From contig CAUDHE010000016.1 of NCBI GenBank assembly GCA_958449275.1, positions 1-34,382 of the forward strand: a stretch of DNA of 34,382 nucleotides, in the 5' to 3' direction. This DNA is from an uncultured Alistipes sp. (GTDB taxonomy: Bacteria; Bacteroidota; Bacteroidia; Bacteroidales; Rikenellaceae). The first letter of the stretch is position 1; each line of letters starts with the position of its first letter. Both the position numbers and the translations under genes were made by a program. The notes under the pieces are model-generated. The model did not search any database. It was not told where the DNA came from and saw nothing but the letters and a program-made list of their open reading frames with translations. Positions 24,332 through 31,626 of this stretch are shown here, one piece after another.

Positions 24332-24709
24332 CTACGATGCTTTCACCATCGATCGGCCCAGCCACACCATCGCCAGGCCAAGCAGGAAGCTCAGTCCGAC
24401 ATAGAGGCCGAACGACAACCAGTGCCGCTGTTGCAGCATGAGATACATGTCGTCGGCGAAAGAAGAGAATGTGGTGAACCCTCCGCAGAATCCCGTGATG
24501 AGGAGCGCGTTCATCGAGGGCGATATGACGTTCGACCTCTCGGCCAGCCCGAAGAGGATTCCTATCAGGAAGCTGCCGATCACATTCACCGAAAACGTTC
24601 CCCACGGGAAGGCCGACGTCGTTACGGCATGAAAGAATTTCCCCGTCAGAAAGCGCAGGCAGGTGCCCATGAAGCCGCCCAGTCCCGCGATAATCATTGC
24701 TTTGAACAT
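24332..24709 (-). CDS. crcB: Fluoride channel CrcB/Fluc
   Basis: A 125-residue membrane protein with four hydrophobic segments; it exports fluoride as a dual-topology dimer. The family marks are GGFMGTCLRFL near the start, WGTFSVNVIGSFLIGILFG (with the conserved Asn), and LLITGFCGGFTTFSSFADD, whose phenylalanines and TTFSTF-like track line the pore. The start is the ATG at 24707-24709 (MFKAMIIAGLGG); a longer in-frame start adds 41 residues unlike the family. A fluoride riboswitch was sought in the leader and not seen. The gene faces ureA across a 173-base intergenic region. Confidence 0.93.
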   Translation of the reverse strand: MFKAMIIAGLGGFMGTCLRFLTGKFFHAVTTSAFPWGTFSVNVIGSFLIGILFGLAERSNVISPSMNALLITGFCGGFTTFSSFADDMYLMLQQRHWLSFGLYVGLSFLLGLAMVWLGRSMVKAS

Positions 24710-24801
24710 AACAGATTTTATTATTTCGACAAATACCCGAAACAGTCGCAAATTCGATGCCGTCGGGGGCGCGCGTCCGTTGCCGAACGCATGGCATGCG
24801 A

Positions 24802-24816
24802 TTTGTTTTACAAATA
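24802..24816. promoter_or_regulatory. Palindrome between crcB and ureA (possible operator)
   Basis: ATTTGT-TTT-ACAAAT is a perfect inverted repeat with 6-base arms, and with one bulge it extends to GATTTGTTTTACAAATATC. It lies 67 bases before ureA and 93 before crcB. No perfect TAnnTTTG element is seen for either gene, so the operator reading is a guess from symmetry and position. Confidence 0.4.
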
Positions 24817-24882
24817 TCGTAACAACGGGCAAAAACGCATCTCCGCATCCGCCCGAAAAACCAATCGTAAAAGTTGTGAATT

Positions 24883-25185
24883 ATGCATCTGACACCGAAA
24901 GAAATTGACAAACTGACGCTGCTTTCGCTCGGAATGATAGCCGAACGGCGTCTGAAAAAGGGTTTGAAACTCAACTATCCCGAGGCCGTAGCCTACATAA
25001 CCTCCACCGCGCTGGAGGCTGCGCGCGAGGGACAGACCGTGGAGGAAGTGATGAAAGGCGCCGCCGCCGTGCTCACCAAAAGCGATGTGATGGAGGGCGT
25101 GGCCGACATGATAAGCCTCCTGCAGGTCGAGGCCGTATTCACCGACGGTTCGCGTCTGGTCAGCATCCATAATCCTATAAAGTAA
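24883..25185 (+). CDS. ureA: Urease gamma subunit
   Basis: A 100-residue structural subunit, the standard size. It begins MHLTPKEIDKLTL and carries the family segments ERRLKKGLKLNYPEAVAYI, VMEGVADMI, VEAVFTDGSRLVSIHNPI. With UreB and UreC it forms the (alpha-beta-gamma) urease that hydrolyses urea to ammonia and carbamate. Subunits are separate, as in most bacteria other than Helicobacter. First gene of the urease-nickel locus; ureB follows after 14 bases. Confidence 0.98.
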   Translation: MHLTPKEIDKLTLLSLGMIAERRLKKGLKLNYPEAVAYITSTALEAAREGQTVEEVMKGAAAVLTKSDVMEGVADMISLLQVEAVFTDGSRLVSIHNPIK

Positions 25186-25199
25186 ATACGTATCGCGAC

Positions 25200-25799
25200 A
25201 TGAATACCAAAAAGACATCGCCCGCCGCCAAACCGACAGCGCGGGGAACCGAACCGAAACAATCGACGCCTTCTAACAGCCTTTATCCCGACCGTGCGGG
25301 CTTCGCGCCCGTCAAGGCGGTACCGGTGGGCGGCGTAATCCTCGCCGACGGAGCCATTGAGTACAACACGGGGCGCGACACCGTGACCCTCGACGTGCGC
25401 AACACGGGCGACCGCCCGATCCAGGTCGGTTCGCATTTCCATTTTTTCGAGGTGAACCGCTATCTGGAGTTCGACCGCGATGCGGCATTCGGCTGTCACC
25501 TCAATATTCCCGCCACCACGGCCATCCGATTCGAACCCGGCGACCAAAAGCAGGTCGAACTGGTAACCTATGCGGGCAAACGCCGCGTGATAGGCTTCAA
25601 CGGGCTCACGACAGGTTACACCGGCATCGAGGACAAACCCGTATACTACCCCGCACACGCACGTGCGTTGCGCCGAATGCGCAATGCCGGATTCAAGAGC
25701 GTGTCGGCCGACGACAAGGCCGCAGCAGGAAAGGCGCAGCCGAAAAACAATGACAACGCCGCACCTCGAAACGGCAAAAACGCAAATCGGAAATCTTAA
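25200..25799 (+). CDS. ureB: Urease beta subunit with long N- and C-terminal tails
   Basis: A 199-residue protein in which only residues about 38-138 match the ordinary beta subunit (PVGGVILADGAIEYN, VRNTGDRPIQVGSHFHFFEVN, FEPGDQKQVELV, GFNGLTTG). The family is normally about 100-110 residues. The N-terminal 37 residues are rich in Lys, Thr, Pro and Ser, and the C-terminal tail of about 60 residues is rich in Ala, Lys and Asn with low complexity; both look disordered. The conserved GSHFHFFEVN is intact, so the core should work. It lies between ureA and ureC, six bases before the latter. Confidence 0.96.
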   Translation: MNTKKTSPAAKPTARGTEPKQSTPSNSLYPDRAGFAPVKAVPVGGVILADGAIEYNTGRDTVTLDVRNTGDRPIQVGSHFHFFEVNRYLEFDRDAAFGCHLNIPATTAIRFEPGDQKQVELVTYAGKRRVIGFNGLTTGYTGIEDKPVYYPAHARALRRMRNAGFKSVSADDKAAAGKAQPKNNDNAAPRNGKNANRKS

Positions 25800-25805
25800 G
25801 ACATC

Positions 25806-27524
25806 ATGGCAACAATTTCAAGACAGGAATACAACAATCTCTTCGGCCCCACCGTCGGAGACAAAATACGTTTGGGCGATACCGATCTCTATGTCGAGAT
25901 CGAGAAAGACCTGCGCGAGTACGGCGACGAAGTGGTTTACGGCGGCGGCAAGACCCTCCGCGACGGAATGGGACTGGCCAATACCATGACCTCGAAAGAG
26001 GGATCGCTCGATCTGGTCATAACCAATGTGACCATCATCGACGCCAAACTGGGCGTGGTGAAGGCCGACGTGGGAATCAAGGACGGCAAGATAGCCGGCA
26101 TCGGCAAATCGGGCAACCCCAACATAATGCACGGCGTGCATCCCGATCTGGTGACGGGTGCCGCCACCGACGCCATTTCGGGCGAGCACCTCATACTCAC
26201 CGCGGCGGGCATCGACGGCCACGTGCACATGATATCGCCGCAGCAGGCCTACGCCGCTCTGAGCAACGGCATCACCACTCTTTTCGGCGGCGGCATAGGT
26301 CCCACCGACGGCAGTAACGGAACCACCATAACCTCGGGCCGCTGGAACATCGAGCGCATGCTCGAGGCCGCAGAGGGCCTGCCCGTGAACGTGGGTCTGC
26401 TCGGCAAGGGCAACTGTTCGGTCGACGGGCCTCTGGAGGAGCAGATCGAGGCGGGCGCCTGCGGATTCAAGGTCCACGAGGACTGGGGCTCGACCCCCGC
26501 GGCCATACGCGCCGCGCTCGGCGTCGCCGACCGTTACGACGTGCAGGTGGCCATACATGCCGACACCCTCAACGAGGGCGGCTACGTGGAGGACACCATA
26601 GCGGCCATGGACGGACGCACCATCCACACCTACCACACCGAGGGTGCGGGCGGCGGCCATGCTCCCGACCTGCTGAAAGTGGCTTCGATGCCCTACGTGC
26701 TGCCCTCGTCGACCAATCCCACTCTGCCTTTCGGCGTGAACTCGCAGGCCGAGCTGTTCGACATGATCATGGTATGCCACAACCTCAATCCCAAGATTCC
26801 GTCGGATGTCGCGTTCGCCGAGAGCCGCGTGCGTCCCGAGACGCAGGCCGCCGAGAACGTGCTGCACGATATGGGCGTGATATCGATGGTGTCGTCCGAT
26901 TCGCAGGCTATGGGCCGCGTGGGCGAATCGTTCATGCGTACGTTCCAAATGGCTTCGTTCATGAAAAACGCCTGCGGACGTCTGCCCGAGGATTCCGACA
27001 ACAACGATAATTTCCGCGTGCTGCGCTACATAGCCAAAATCACGATCAATCCCGCCGTCACTTTCGGCGTGTCGGACTATTTGGGTTCGGTCGAGAAGGG
27101 CAAGGTGGCCGATCTGGTGCTGTGGGAGCCGCAATTCTTCGGAGCCAAACCGAAGATGGTAATCAAGAACGGCTTGATAAACTGGTCGAACATGGGCGAT
27201 CCGAACGCCTCGCTTCCCACGCCGCAGCCCTGCATCTACCGTCCCATGTACGGAGCTTTCGGACGCACGCTGCCCGAAACGGGCATATCGTTCGTGTCGA
27301 CGGCGGCATGCGAGAGCGGCATCAAGGAGCGTCTTCACCTCCGCCGTGCGGTTTGCCCCGTACGCCGCACCCGACAGCTCACCAAATACGACATGGTGCT
27401 CAACGGCGGAATGCCGAACATCGACGTCGATCCCGAGACCTTCGCCGTGATGGTGAACGGCGTGCACGCCTATGTCAAACCCGCCCGAAAATTCTCGCTG
27501 GCCCAGCTCTACTGGTTCAGCTGA
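25806..27524 (+). CDS. ureC: Urease alpha (catalytic) subunit
   Basis: A 572-residue catalytic subunit of normal length. All active-site residues are present, each five positions later than in the Klebsiella enzyme: His139 and His141 (GHVHM), the lysine to be carbamylated Lys222 and His224 (FKVHEDWG), His251 (IHADT), His277 (YHTEGAGGGH), Cys324 and His325 (VCHN) and Asp365 (SSDSQAMGR). Position 326, histidine in many ureases (CHH), is asparagine here. It binds two nickel ions and hydrolyses urea. A strong hairpin (27540) follows it, before the accessory genes. Confidence 0.98.
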   Translation: MATISRQEYNNLFGPTVGDKIRLGDTDLYVEIEKDLREYGDEVVYGGGKTLRDGMGLANTMTSKEGSLDLVITNVTIIDAKLGVVKADVGIKDGKIAGIGKSGNPNIMHGVHPDLVTGAATDAISGEHLILTAAGIDGHVHMISPQQAYAALSNGITTLFGGGIGPTDGSNGTTITSGRWNIERMLEAAEGLPVNVGLLGKGNCSVDGPLEEQIEAGACGFKVHEDWGSTPAAIRAALGVADRYDVQVAIHADTLNEGGYVEDTIAAMDGRTIHTYHTEGAGGGHAPDLLKVASMPYVLPSSTNPTLPFGVNSQAELFDMIMVCHNLNPKIPSDVAFAESRVRPETQAAENVLHDMGVISMVSSDSQAMGRVGESFMRTFQMASFMKNACGRLPEDSDNNDNFRVLRYIAKITINPAVTFGVSDYLGSVEKGKVADLVLWEPQFFGAKPKMVIKNGLINWSNMGDPNASLPTPQPCIYRPMYGAFGRTLPETGISFVSTAACESGIKERLHLRRAVCPVRRTRQLTKYDMVLNGGMPNIDVDPETFAVMVNGVHAYVKPARKFSLAQLYWFS

Positions 27525-27539
27525 CTTCGGCATGACTCT

Positions 27540-27573
27540 CGGCCGTACGCTCCGCGAGGGGCGCACGGCCGAT
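27540..27573 (+). other. Intercistronic hairpin between ureC and ureE
   Basis: TCGGCCGT (27540-27547) pairs with ACGGCCGA (27566-27573), eight perfect pairs, and within it CGCTCC pairs with GGGGCG (one G-T pair) around a GCGA tetraloop. The stem therefore has about 14 pairs with a single internal mismatch. No T-tract follows. It divides the structural genes from the accessory genes and could act in message processing or partial termination. Confidence 0.7.
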
Positions 27574-27599
27574 ATCATAACCTTACAAACCTCGACAAA

Positions 27600-28184
27600 A
27601 TGAAAATTTATACCGAAATAATAGGCAACCTCAACGATCCCGAATGGGCCGAACGCATAGCCGATGCGGAGGTGGAACATATCGATCTCGACCAGTGGAC
27701 GGCACAGAAGAGCCGTTTCGTGGTCGAAGGCGAGCACGGCAACCGTTACGCCGTAGCGCTGCAACGCCGAACGCAACTCGCCGACGGCGACATCATAGAG
27801 TATCGGCCCGAGAGCGGCCGCATAGCTGCCGTACGCATCCGTCTGAACGACGTGATGGTAGCCGATCTCTCGTCGCTGGAGGGCGAATCGAGCCGCACGC
27901 TGATACGCGTGGCGCTCGAACTCGGACACGCCATCGGCAACCAGCACTGGCCTGCCGTGGTGAAGGGCACCAAAGTCTACATCCCGCTGACGGTGGACAA
28001 GAAGGTGATGGAGAGCGTAATGCGCACCCATCGTCTCGAAGGCGTGGCCTATTCGTTCGTCCCCGGATCGGAGATCATACCCTACATGGCGCCTCACGAG
28101 ACCCGACGCCTGTTCGGCGGCGCGAGTCATTCGGCCGATGCGCATCACCACCATCATCATCACGAACACGCCTTGCAACGATGA
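27600..28184 (+). CDS. ureE: Urease accessory protein UreE, nickel-binding chaperone
   Basis: A 194-residue metallochaperone that hands nickel to the UreG-containing activation complex. The N-terminal peptide-binding domain (about 1-75) and the C-terminal metal domain (about 76-155, with DVMVADLSSLEGE and LELGHAIGNQHWP, including His116 at the dimer nickel site) are present. Residues 182-190 hold seven consecutive histidines followed by EH, a nickel-storage tail as in the Klebsiella protein. The stop codon overlaps the ureF start (ATGA). Confidence 0.96.
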   Translation: MKIYTEIIGNLNDPEWAERIADAEVEHIDLDQWTAQKSRFVVEGEHGNRYAVALQRRTQLADGDIIEYRPESGRIAAVRIRLNDVMVADLSSLEGESSRTLIRVALELGHAIGNQHWPAVVKGTKVYIPLTVDKKVMESVMRTHRLEGVAYSFVPGSEIIPYMAPHETRRLFGGASHSADAHHHHHHHEHALQR

Positions 28185-28882
28185 ACGGCAGCCATTCGCA
28201 AATTGCCGAGGCGCTGCGGCTCATACAGCTTACCGACTCGGCGCTGCCCGTCGGAACATTTTCGTTCTCGAACGGCCTGGAGACCGCCGCGCAGACGGGG
28301 CTTGTCCGCGACGCCGTCTCGCTCGAAGAGTACGTGTGCGACATGGTGCGGCAGACTGCCCGCACCGACGGCATAGCGGCTCTGCACGCATACCGCAGCC
28401 GCCTCGCCGACGACTACGACGGCATAGTCGAAGCCGACCGCTCGCTGATGCTCTGCAAGGTGAACGCCGAAGCACGGCTGATGCTGCGACGGATGGGGCG
28501 CAAGCTGGCCGAACTGGCGACGCTTCTGATCGACGACGGCTTAATGGCCCGCTGGCTCGACGACGCGAAGCGCGGCGCGGCCGAAGGCTCCTATCCCGTG
28601 GCGCAGGGCATACTGTTCGCCGCCTGCGGCATCGCAGAGCGCGGATTGTTCGCCTCGCACTGCTACGGTTCGGCGAACATGGTTCTGAGCGCGGCCCTGC
28701 GTTGTGTAAGGGTGTCGCACTACGACACGCAGCGCATACTCTACCGCCTGAGCTCGCATGCTGACACCCTCTACGACGAGATACGCGACATGGAGATCGA
28801 CGAGATGCACGCATTCGCGCCGCAGGCCGACATTCTGGCCTCGATGCACGAGAAAGGTTCGTCGCGAATGTTTATGAATTAA
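28181..28882 (+). CDS. ureF: Urease accessory protein UreF
   Basis: A 233-residue all-helical accessory protein. The family marks are LIQLTDSALPVGTFSFSNGLETA near the start, NAEARLMLRRMGRKL, the GSYPVAQGILFA segment and the C-terminal end. It forms the UreF-UreD-UreG complex that loads nickel into urease, acting as a GTPase-controlling partner of UreG. Start at the ATG overlapping the ureE stop. 88 bases with a hairpin (28902) separate it from ureG. Confidence 0.95.
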   Translation: MNGSHSQIAEALRLIQLTDSALPVGTFSFSNGLETAAQTGLVRDAVSLEEYVCDMVRQTARTDGIAALHAYRSRLADDYDGIVEADRSLMLCKVNAEARLMLRRMGRKLAELATLLIDDGLMARWLDDAKRGAAEGSYPVAQGILFAACGIAERGLFASHCYGSANMVLSAALRCVRVSHYDTQRILYRLSSHADTLYDEIRDMEIDEMHAFAPQADILASMHEKGSSRMFMN

Positions 28883-28901
28883 ACTCTCGCCGCATAATCC
28901 C

Positions 28902-28926
28902 GTTCGCCGAGCCCCGCGCGGCGGAC
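28902..28926 (+). other. Intercistronic hairpin between ureF and ureG
   Basis: GTTCGCCG (28902-28909) pairs with CGGCGGAC (28919-28926) with one G-T pair; an alternative pairing of GTTCG with CGAAC (28926-28930) is possible. No T-tract follows. Confidence 0.45.
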
Positions 28927-28970
28927 GAACTTTACGACAAAACAAATTCTTACATAAGCGCAGACAGTTT

Positions 28971-29618
28971 ATGAACTCAACTTGCAGAATAGGAATCGGC
29001 GGCCCCGTAGGATCGGGGAAAACCGCCCTCATAGAGGCCATCACCCCCCGTCTCCTCGACATGGGCTATAAGGTGCTGGTCATAACCAACGACGTGGTGA
29101 CTACCGAGGATGCCAAACACGTGCGCCGCATGCTGAAGGGCATCCTGGTCGAGGAACGCATAATAGGCGTGGAGACGGGCGCATGTCCCCACACCGCCGT
29201 GCGCGAGGATCCCTCGATGAACATAGCGGCCGTGGAGGAGATGGAGGCCCGTTTCCCCGACGGCGACGTGGTGCTGATCGAATCGGGCGGCGACAATCTG
29301 ACGCTCACCTTCAGCCCCGCGCTGGTCGACTTCTTCATTTATGTCATAGATGTGGCGGCGGGCGACAAGATCCCACGCAAGGACGGTCCTGGAATCTCGC
29401 AGTCGGACATACTGGTAATCAACAAAACCGACCTCGCACCCTACGTGCACGCCGATCTGGAGGTGATGCGGCGCGATTCGGAGGCCATGCGTCCGGGCAA
29501 ACCCTTCGTGTTCACCAACTGCATGACGGGCGAGGGCATAGAACCGTTGGTGGAGCTGATCCGCGACATGGCTCTGTTCGATCTCGACCGCAAGGCCGAA
29601 CAACCCGCCGAGGCATGA
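28971..29618 (+). CDS. ureG: Urease accessory GTPase UreG
   Basis: A 215-residue SIMIBI-class GTPase that drives nickel insertion. Walker A is GPVGSGKT at residues 11-18; the Cys-Pro-His metal motif is at 72-74 (GACPHTAVRED); the Walker B-like VVLIESGGDNL and the guanine-specific NKTDLAPYV are present. Length is normal for the family. Its stop codon overlaps the ureD start (ATGA). Confidence 0.98.
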   Translation: MNSTCRIGIGGPVGSGKTALIEAITPRLLDMGYKVLVITNDVVTTEDAKHVRRMLKGILVEERIIGVETGACPHTAVREDPSMNIAAVEEMEARFPDGDVVLIESGGDNLTLTFSPALVDFFIYVIDVAAGDKIPRKDGPGISQSDILVINKTDLAPYVHADLEVMRRDSEAMRPGKPFVFTNCMTGEGIEPLVELIRDMALFDLDRKAEQPAEA

Positions 29619-30535
29619 CGACGGCATTCGCTGCTGCGCGCGAGATGCGCCCCTACCTCGAAGAGCCGAAGGCCATGCACGTAGGCGCTCCGGGGAAAAG
29701 CGGCTACCTCCGTTTAGGTTTCGAGTTGGATGCCGACGGCAAATCGATCATGCGCGACTGGGAGCGGCACGCACCCCTCATAGTCCAGCAGGCGCTCTAT
29801 TTCGACGAGGCGATGCCCGAAATGCCGTGCGTCTACATCCTTTCGTCGGGAGGCCCCAACGTCGACGGCGACCGCTACGAGCAACACTTCGTCGTCCGCC
29901 GCGACGCCTACGCCCACATCTCAACGGGTGCGGCGACCAAACTGGCCGAGATGCGCCACAACTTTTCGGGGCTCGCGCAACGGTTCACCCTCGAAGCGGG
30001 AGCCTACATGGAGTATCTGCCCGAGCCTACGATTCCGTGTCGGCACACGCGTTTCATCGCCGACACCCTCGTCGAGATCGATCCGACGGCTACGCTCGTC
30101 TATGCCGAGACATACATGAGCGGCCGCAAGTATTTCGGCGACGGCGAGAGGTTTCGTTACGACATTCTCTCGGTGCGTACGCGCGCCCGACGTCCCGACG
30201 GCGAGATGCTGTTCCGCGAAAAGTTCGTCGTCCGCCCCGCCGAGGCATCGCCCTCTACCGTGGGCGTAATGAACGGCTTCGACGTATTCGCCAACGTGAT
30301 TCTGCTCACGCCTGCGGAGCATGCCGATGCGATATACGAGTCGACGGAGGCATTCGTGGACGCCGACCGTTCGCTGGCGGCGGGAATCTCGCGGCTGCCC
30401 AATGGTTGCGGACTGATCTACAAAGTCCTGGGCGCGGAGACGCAGCCCGTGAAGAGGCTGGTGCGGAAATTCTGTTCGGCCGTGCGGTCGCAGGTGAAAG
30501 GGCGTCCGCTGCCCGAGGAGTTTCCGTGGAGATAA
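29615..30535 (+). CDS. ureD: Urease accessory protein UreD/UreH
   Basis: A 306-residue protein of the UreD (UreH) family, the scaffold that binds apo-urease and UreF and conducts nickel. Recognisable segments are LYFDEAMPEMPCVYILSSGGPNVDGDRYE, AYAHISTGAATKLAEM, YMEYLPEPTIPCRHTRF and the SGRKYFGDGERFRYDI stretch. It is last of the accessory genes, whereas in Klebsiella it is first. Start is the ATG inside the ureG stop codon; the next gene begins four bases after its stop. Confidence 0.95.
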   Translation: MTTAFAAAREMRPYLEEPKAMHVGAPGKSGYLRLGFELDADGKSIMRDWERHAPLIVQQALYFDEAMPEMPCVYILSSGGPNVDGDRYEQHFVVRRDAYAHISTGAATKLAEMRHNFSGLAQRFTLEAGAYMEYLPEPTIPCRHTRFIADTLVEIDPTATLVYAETYMSGRKYFGDGERFRYDILSVRTRARRPDGEMLFREKFVVRPAEASPSTVGVMNGFDVFANVILLTPAEHADAIYESTEAFVDADRSLAAGISRLPNGCGLIYKVLGAETQPVKRLVRKFCSAVRSQVKGRPLPEEFPWR

Positions 30536-30539
30536 AGAC

Positions 30540-31592
30540 ATGAAATACAACAATAAAAAAACGGATATCATAATGAACAAAAACGTAATGACCTGCGACG
30601 CTGTCCGGTCGCCCGCGCAATTCGTCAGATCGATGCTGCGCGGCGCGGGGCAGGTGATGTTTCAAAACAGCGAATGGACGGGACTGCTTTTCCTGTGCGG
30701 CATATTCTGGGGTTCCTACGCCTCGGGGATGGGTATCGTGGCTTGGGGCGCGGTGCTCGGACTGGCCGTGTCGACATTCACGGGACGCCTGCTCGGACTG
30801 CCCGCGGGCGACGGCATTCAAGGACTGTGGGGTTTCAACGGCGTGTTGGTCGGATGCGCCTTTCCCTCATTCATGGGCAACACCGTGTGGATGTGGCTCG
30901 CACTCGTACTCTGCTCCGCGCTCACGGTGTGGGTGCGCGCAGCCATGAACAATGTGATGGCTCCGTGGAGAGTCAATTCGTTCACGTTCCCGTTCGTATT
31001 CTGCACATGGATATTTCTGCTCGCCGCCCGCTCGATGAACGGCCTGCATCCCGAATACATGTCCGATCCCACGCTGCCCGAGGCTTTTTCGACTACCGTC
31101 GACACGGGCTTCGGCCGCATGCTCGTATACTGGCTCAAAGGCATAGGGCAGGTGTTCCTGATAAATTCGTGGGTCGCGGGTCTGCTCTTTCTCATAGGAC
31201 TGATGCTCGGCAACCGCCTGGCGGCACTGTGGGCGGCCGTGGGTTCGGCTCTCGCACTGGGCATCGCACTGGCCTTCGGAGCCTCGGGATCCGACATCGA
31301 GAACGGACTCTACGGATTCAGTCCCGTACTTACGGCCATAGCCTTGGCCACGGTATTCTATAAGCCGAGCCTGCGTTCGGCCGTGTGGGCCCTGCTCGGA
31401 ACGACGGTCACCGTATTCGTCCAAGCGGGAATGGATACGCTGACGTCTCCGCTCGGCATCGCCACTCTCACCGCGCCGTTCTGCATCGCCACATGGCTGT
31501 TCCTGCTGCCGCTGCTGAAATTCGACGACGCGGAGAAACCCGATCACTCGAATTGGAACGCCGATAACAAAAAACATCTGAACCGCGGATAA
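30540..31592 (+). CDS. UT-family (SLC14-type) urea channel
   Basis: A 350-residue polytopic membrane protein with about ten membrane segments in two related halves, as in bacterial and mammalian urea transporters. The repeated signature appears as GLWGFNGVLVGCAF in the first half and GLYGFSPVLTAIALA in the second. It lets urea move down its gradient into the cell, feeding the urease encoded upstream. The start could be the ATG at 30540 or the ATG at 30573 eleven codons later. It begins four bases after ureD. A hairpin (31580-31605) spans its stop codon. Confidence 0.94.
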   Translation: MKYNNKKTDIIMNKNVMTCDAVRSPAQFVRSMLRGAGQVMFQNSEWTGLLFLCGIFWGSYASGMGIVAWGAVLGLAVSTFTGRLLGLPAGDGIQGLWGFNGVLVGCAFPSFMGNTVWMWLALVLCSALTVWVRAAMNNVMAPWRVNSFTFPFVFCTWIFLLAARSMNGLHPEYMSDPTLPEAFSTTVDTGFGRMLVYWLKGIGQVFLINSWVAGLLFLIGLMLGNRLAALWAAVGSALALGIALAFGASGSDIENGLYGFSPVLTAIALATVFYKPSLRSAVWALLGTTVTVFVQAGMDTLTSPLGIATLTAPFCIATWLFLLPLLKFDDAEKPDHSNWNADNKKHLNRG

Positions 31593-31605
31593 TACCGCGC
31601 GGTTC
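31580..31605 (+). other. Hairpin across the urea-channel stop codon
   Basis: GAACCGCG (31580-31587) pairs perfectly with CGCGGTTC (31598-31605) around a 10-base loop containing the stop codon. No T-tract follows, so it is not a standard terminator before the nickel transporter genes. Confidence 0.55.
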
Positions 31606-31626
31606 GCCGCATAAAACGCACACGCC

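Noticed and set aside
24802..24816. A NikR-type operator before ureA
   Set aside because: The palindrome has 6-base arms and a 3-base centre; known NikR sites have different half-sites and much longer spacers.
24710..24882. A fluoride riboswitch before crcB
   Set aside because: The leader lacks the conserved GGNGATGG and CTGATGGCTCCTAC-type segments in either half.
25818..28178. A 786-codon open frame antisense to ureC and ureE
   Set aside because: It is a mirror of the GC-rich codon pattern of ureC/ureE; its product is rich in His, Arg, Val and Gly with no family resemblance, while the plus strand encodes clear urease proteins.
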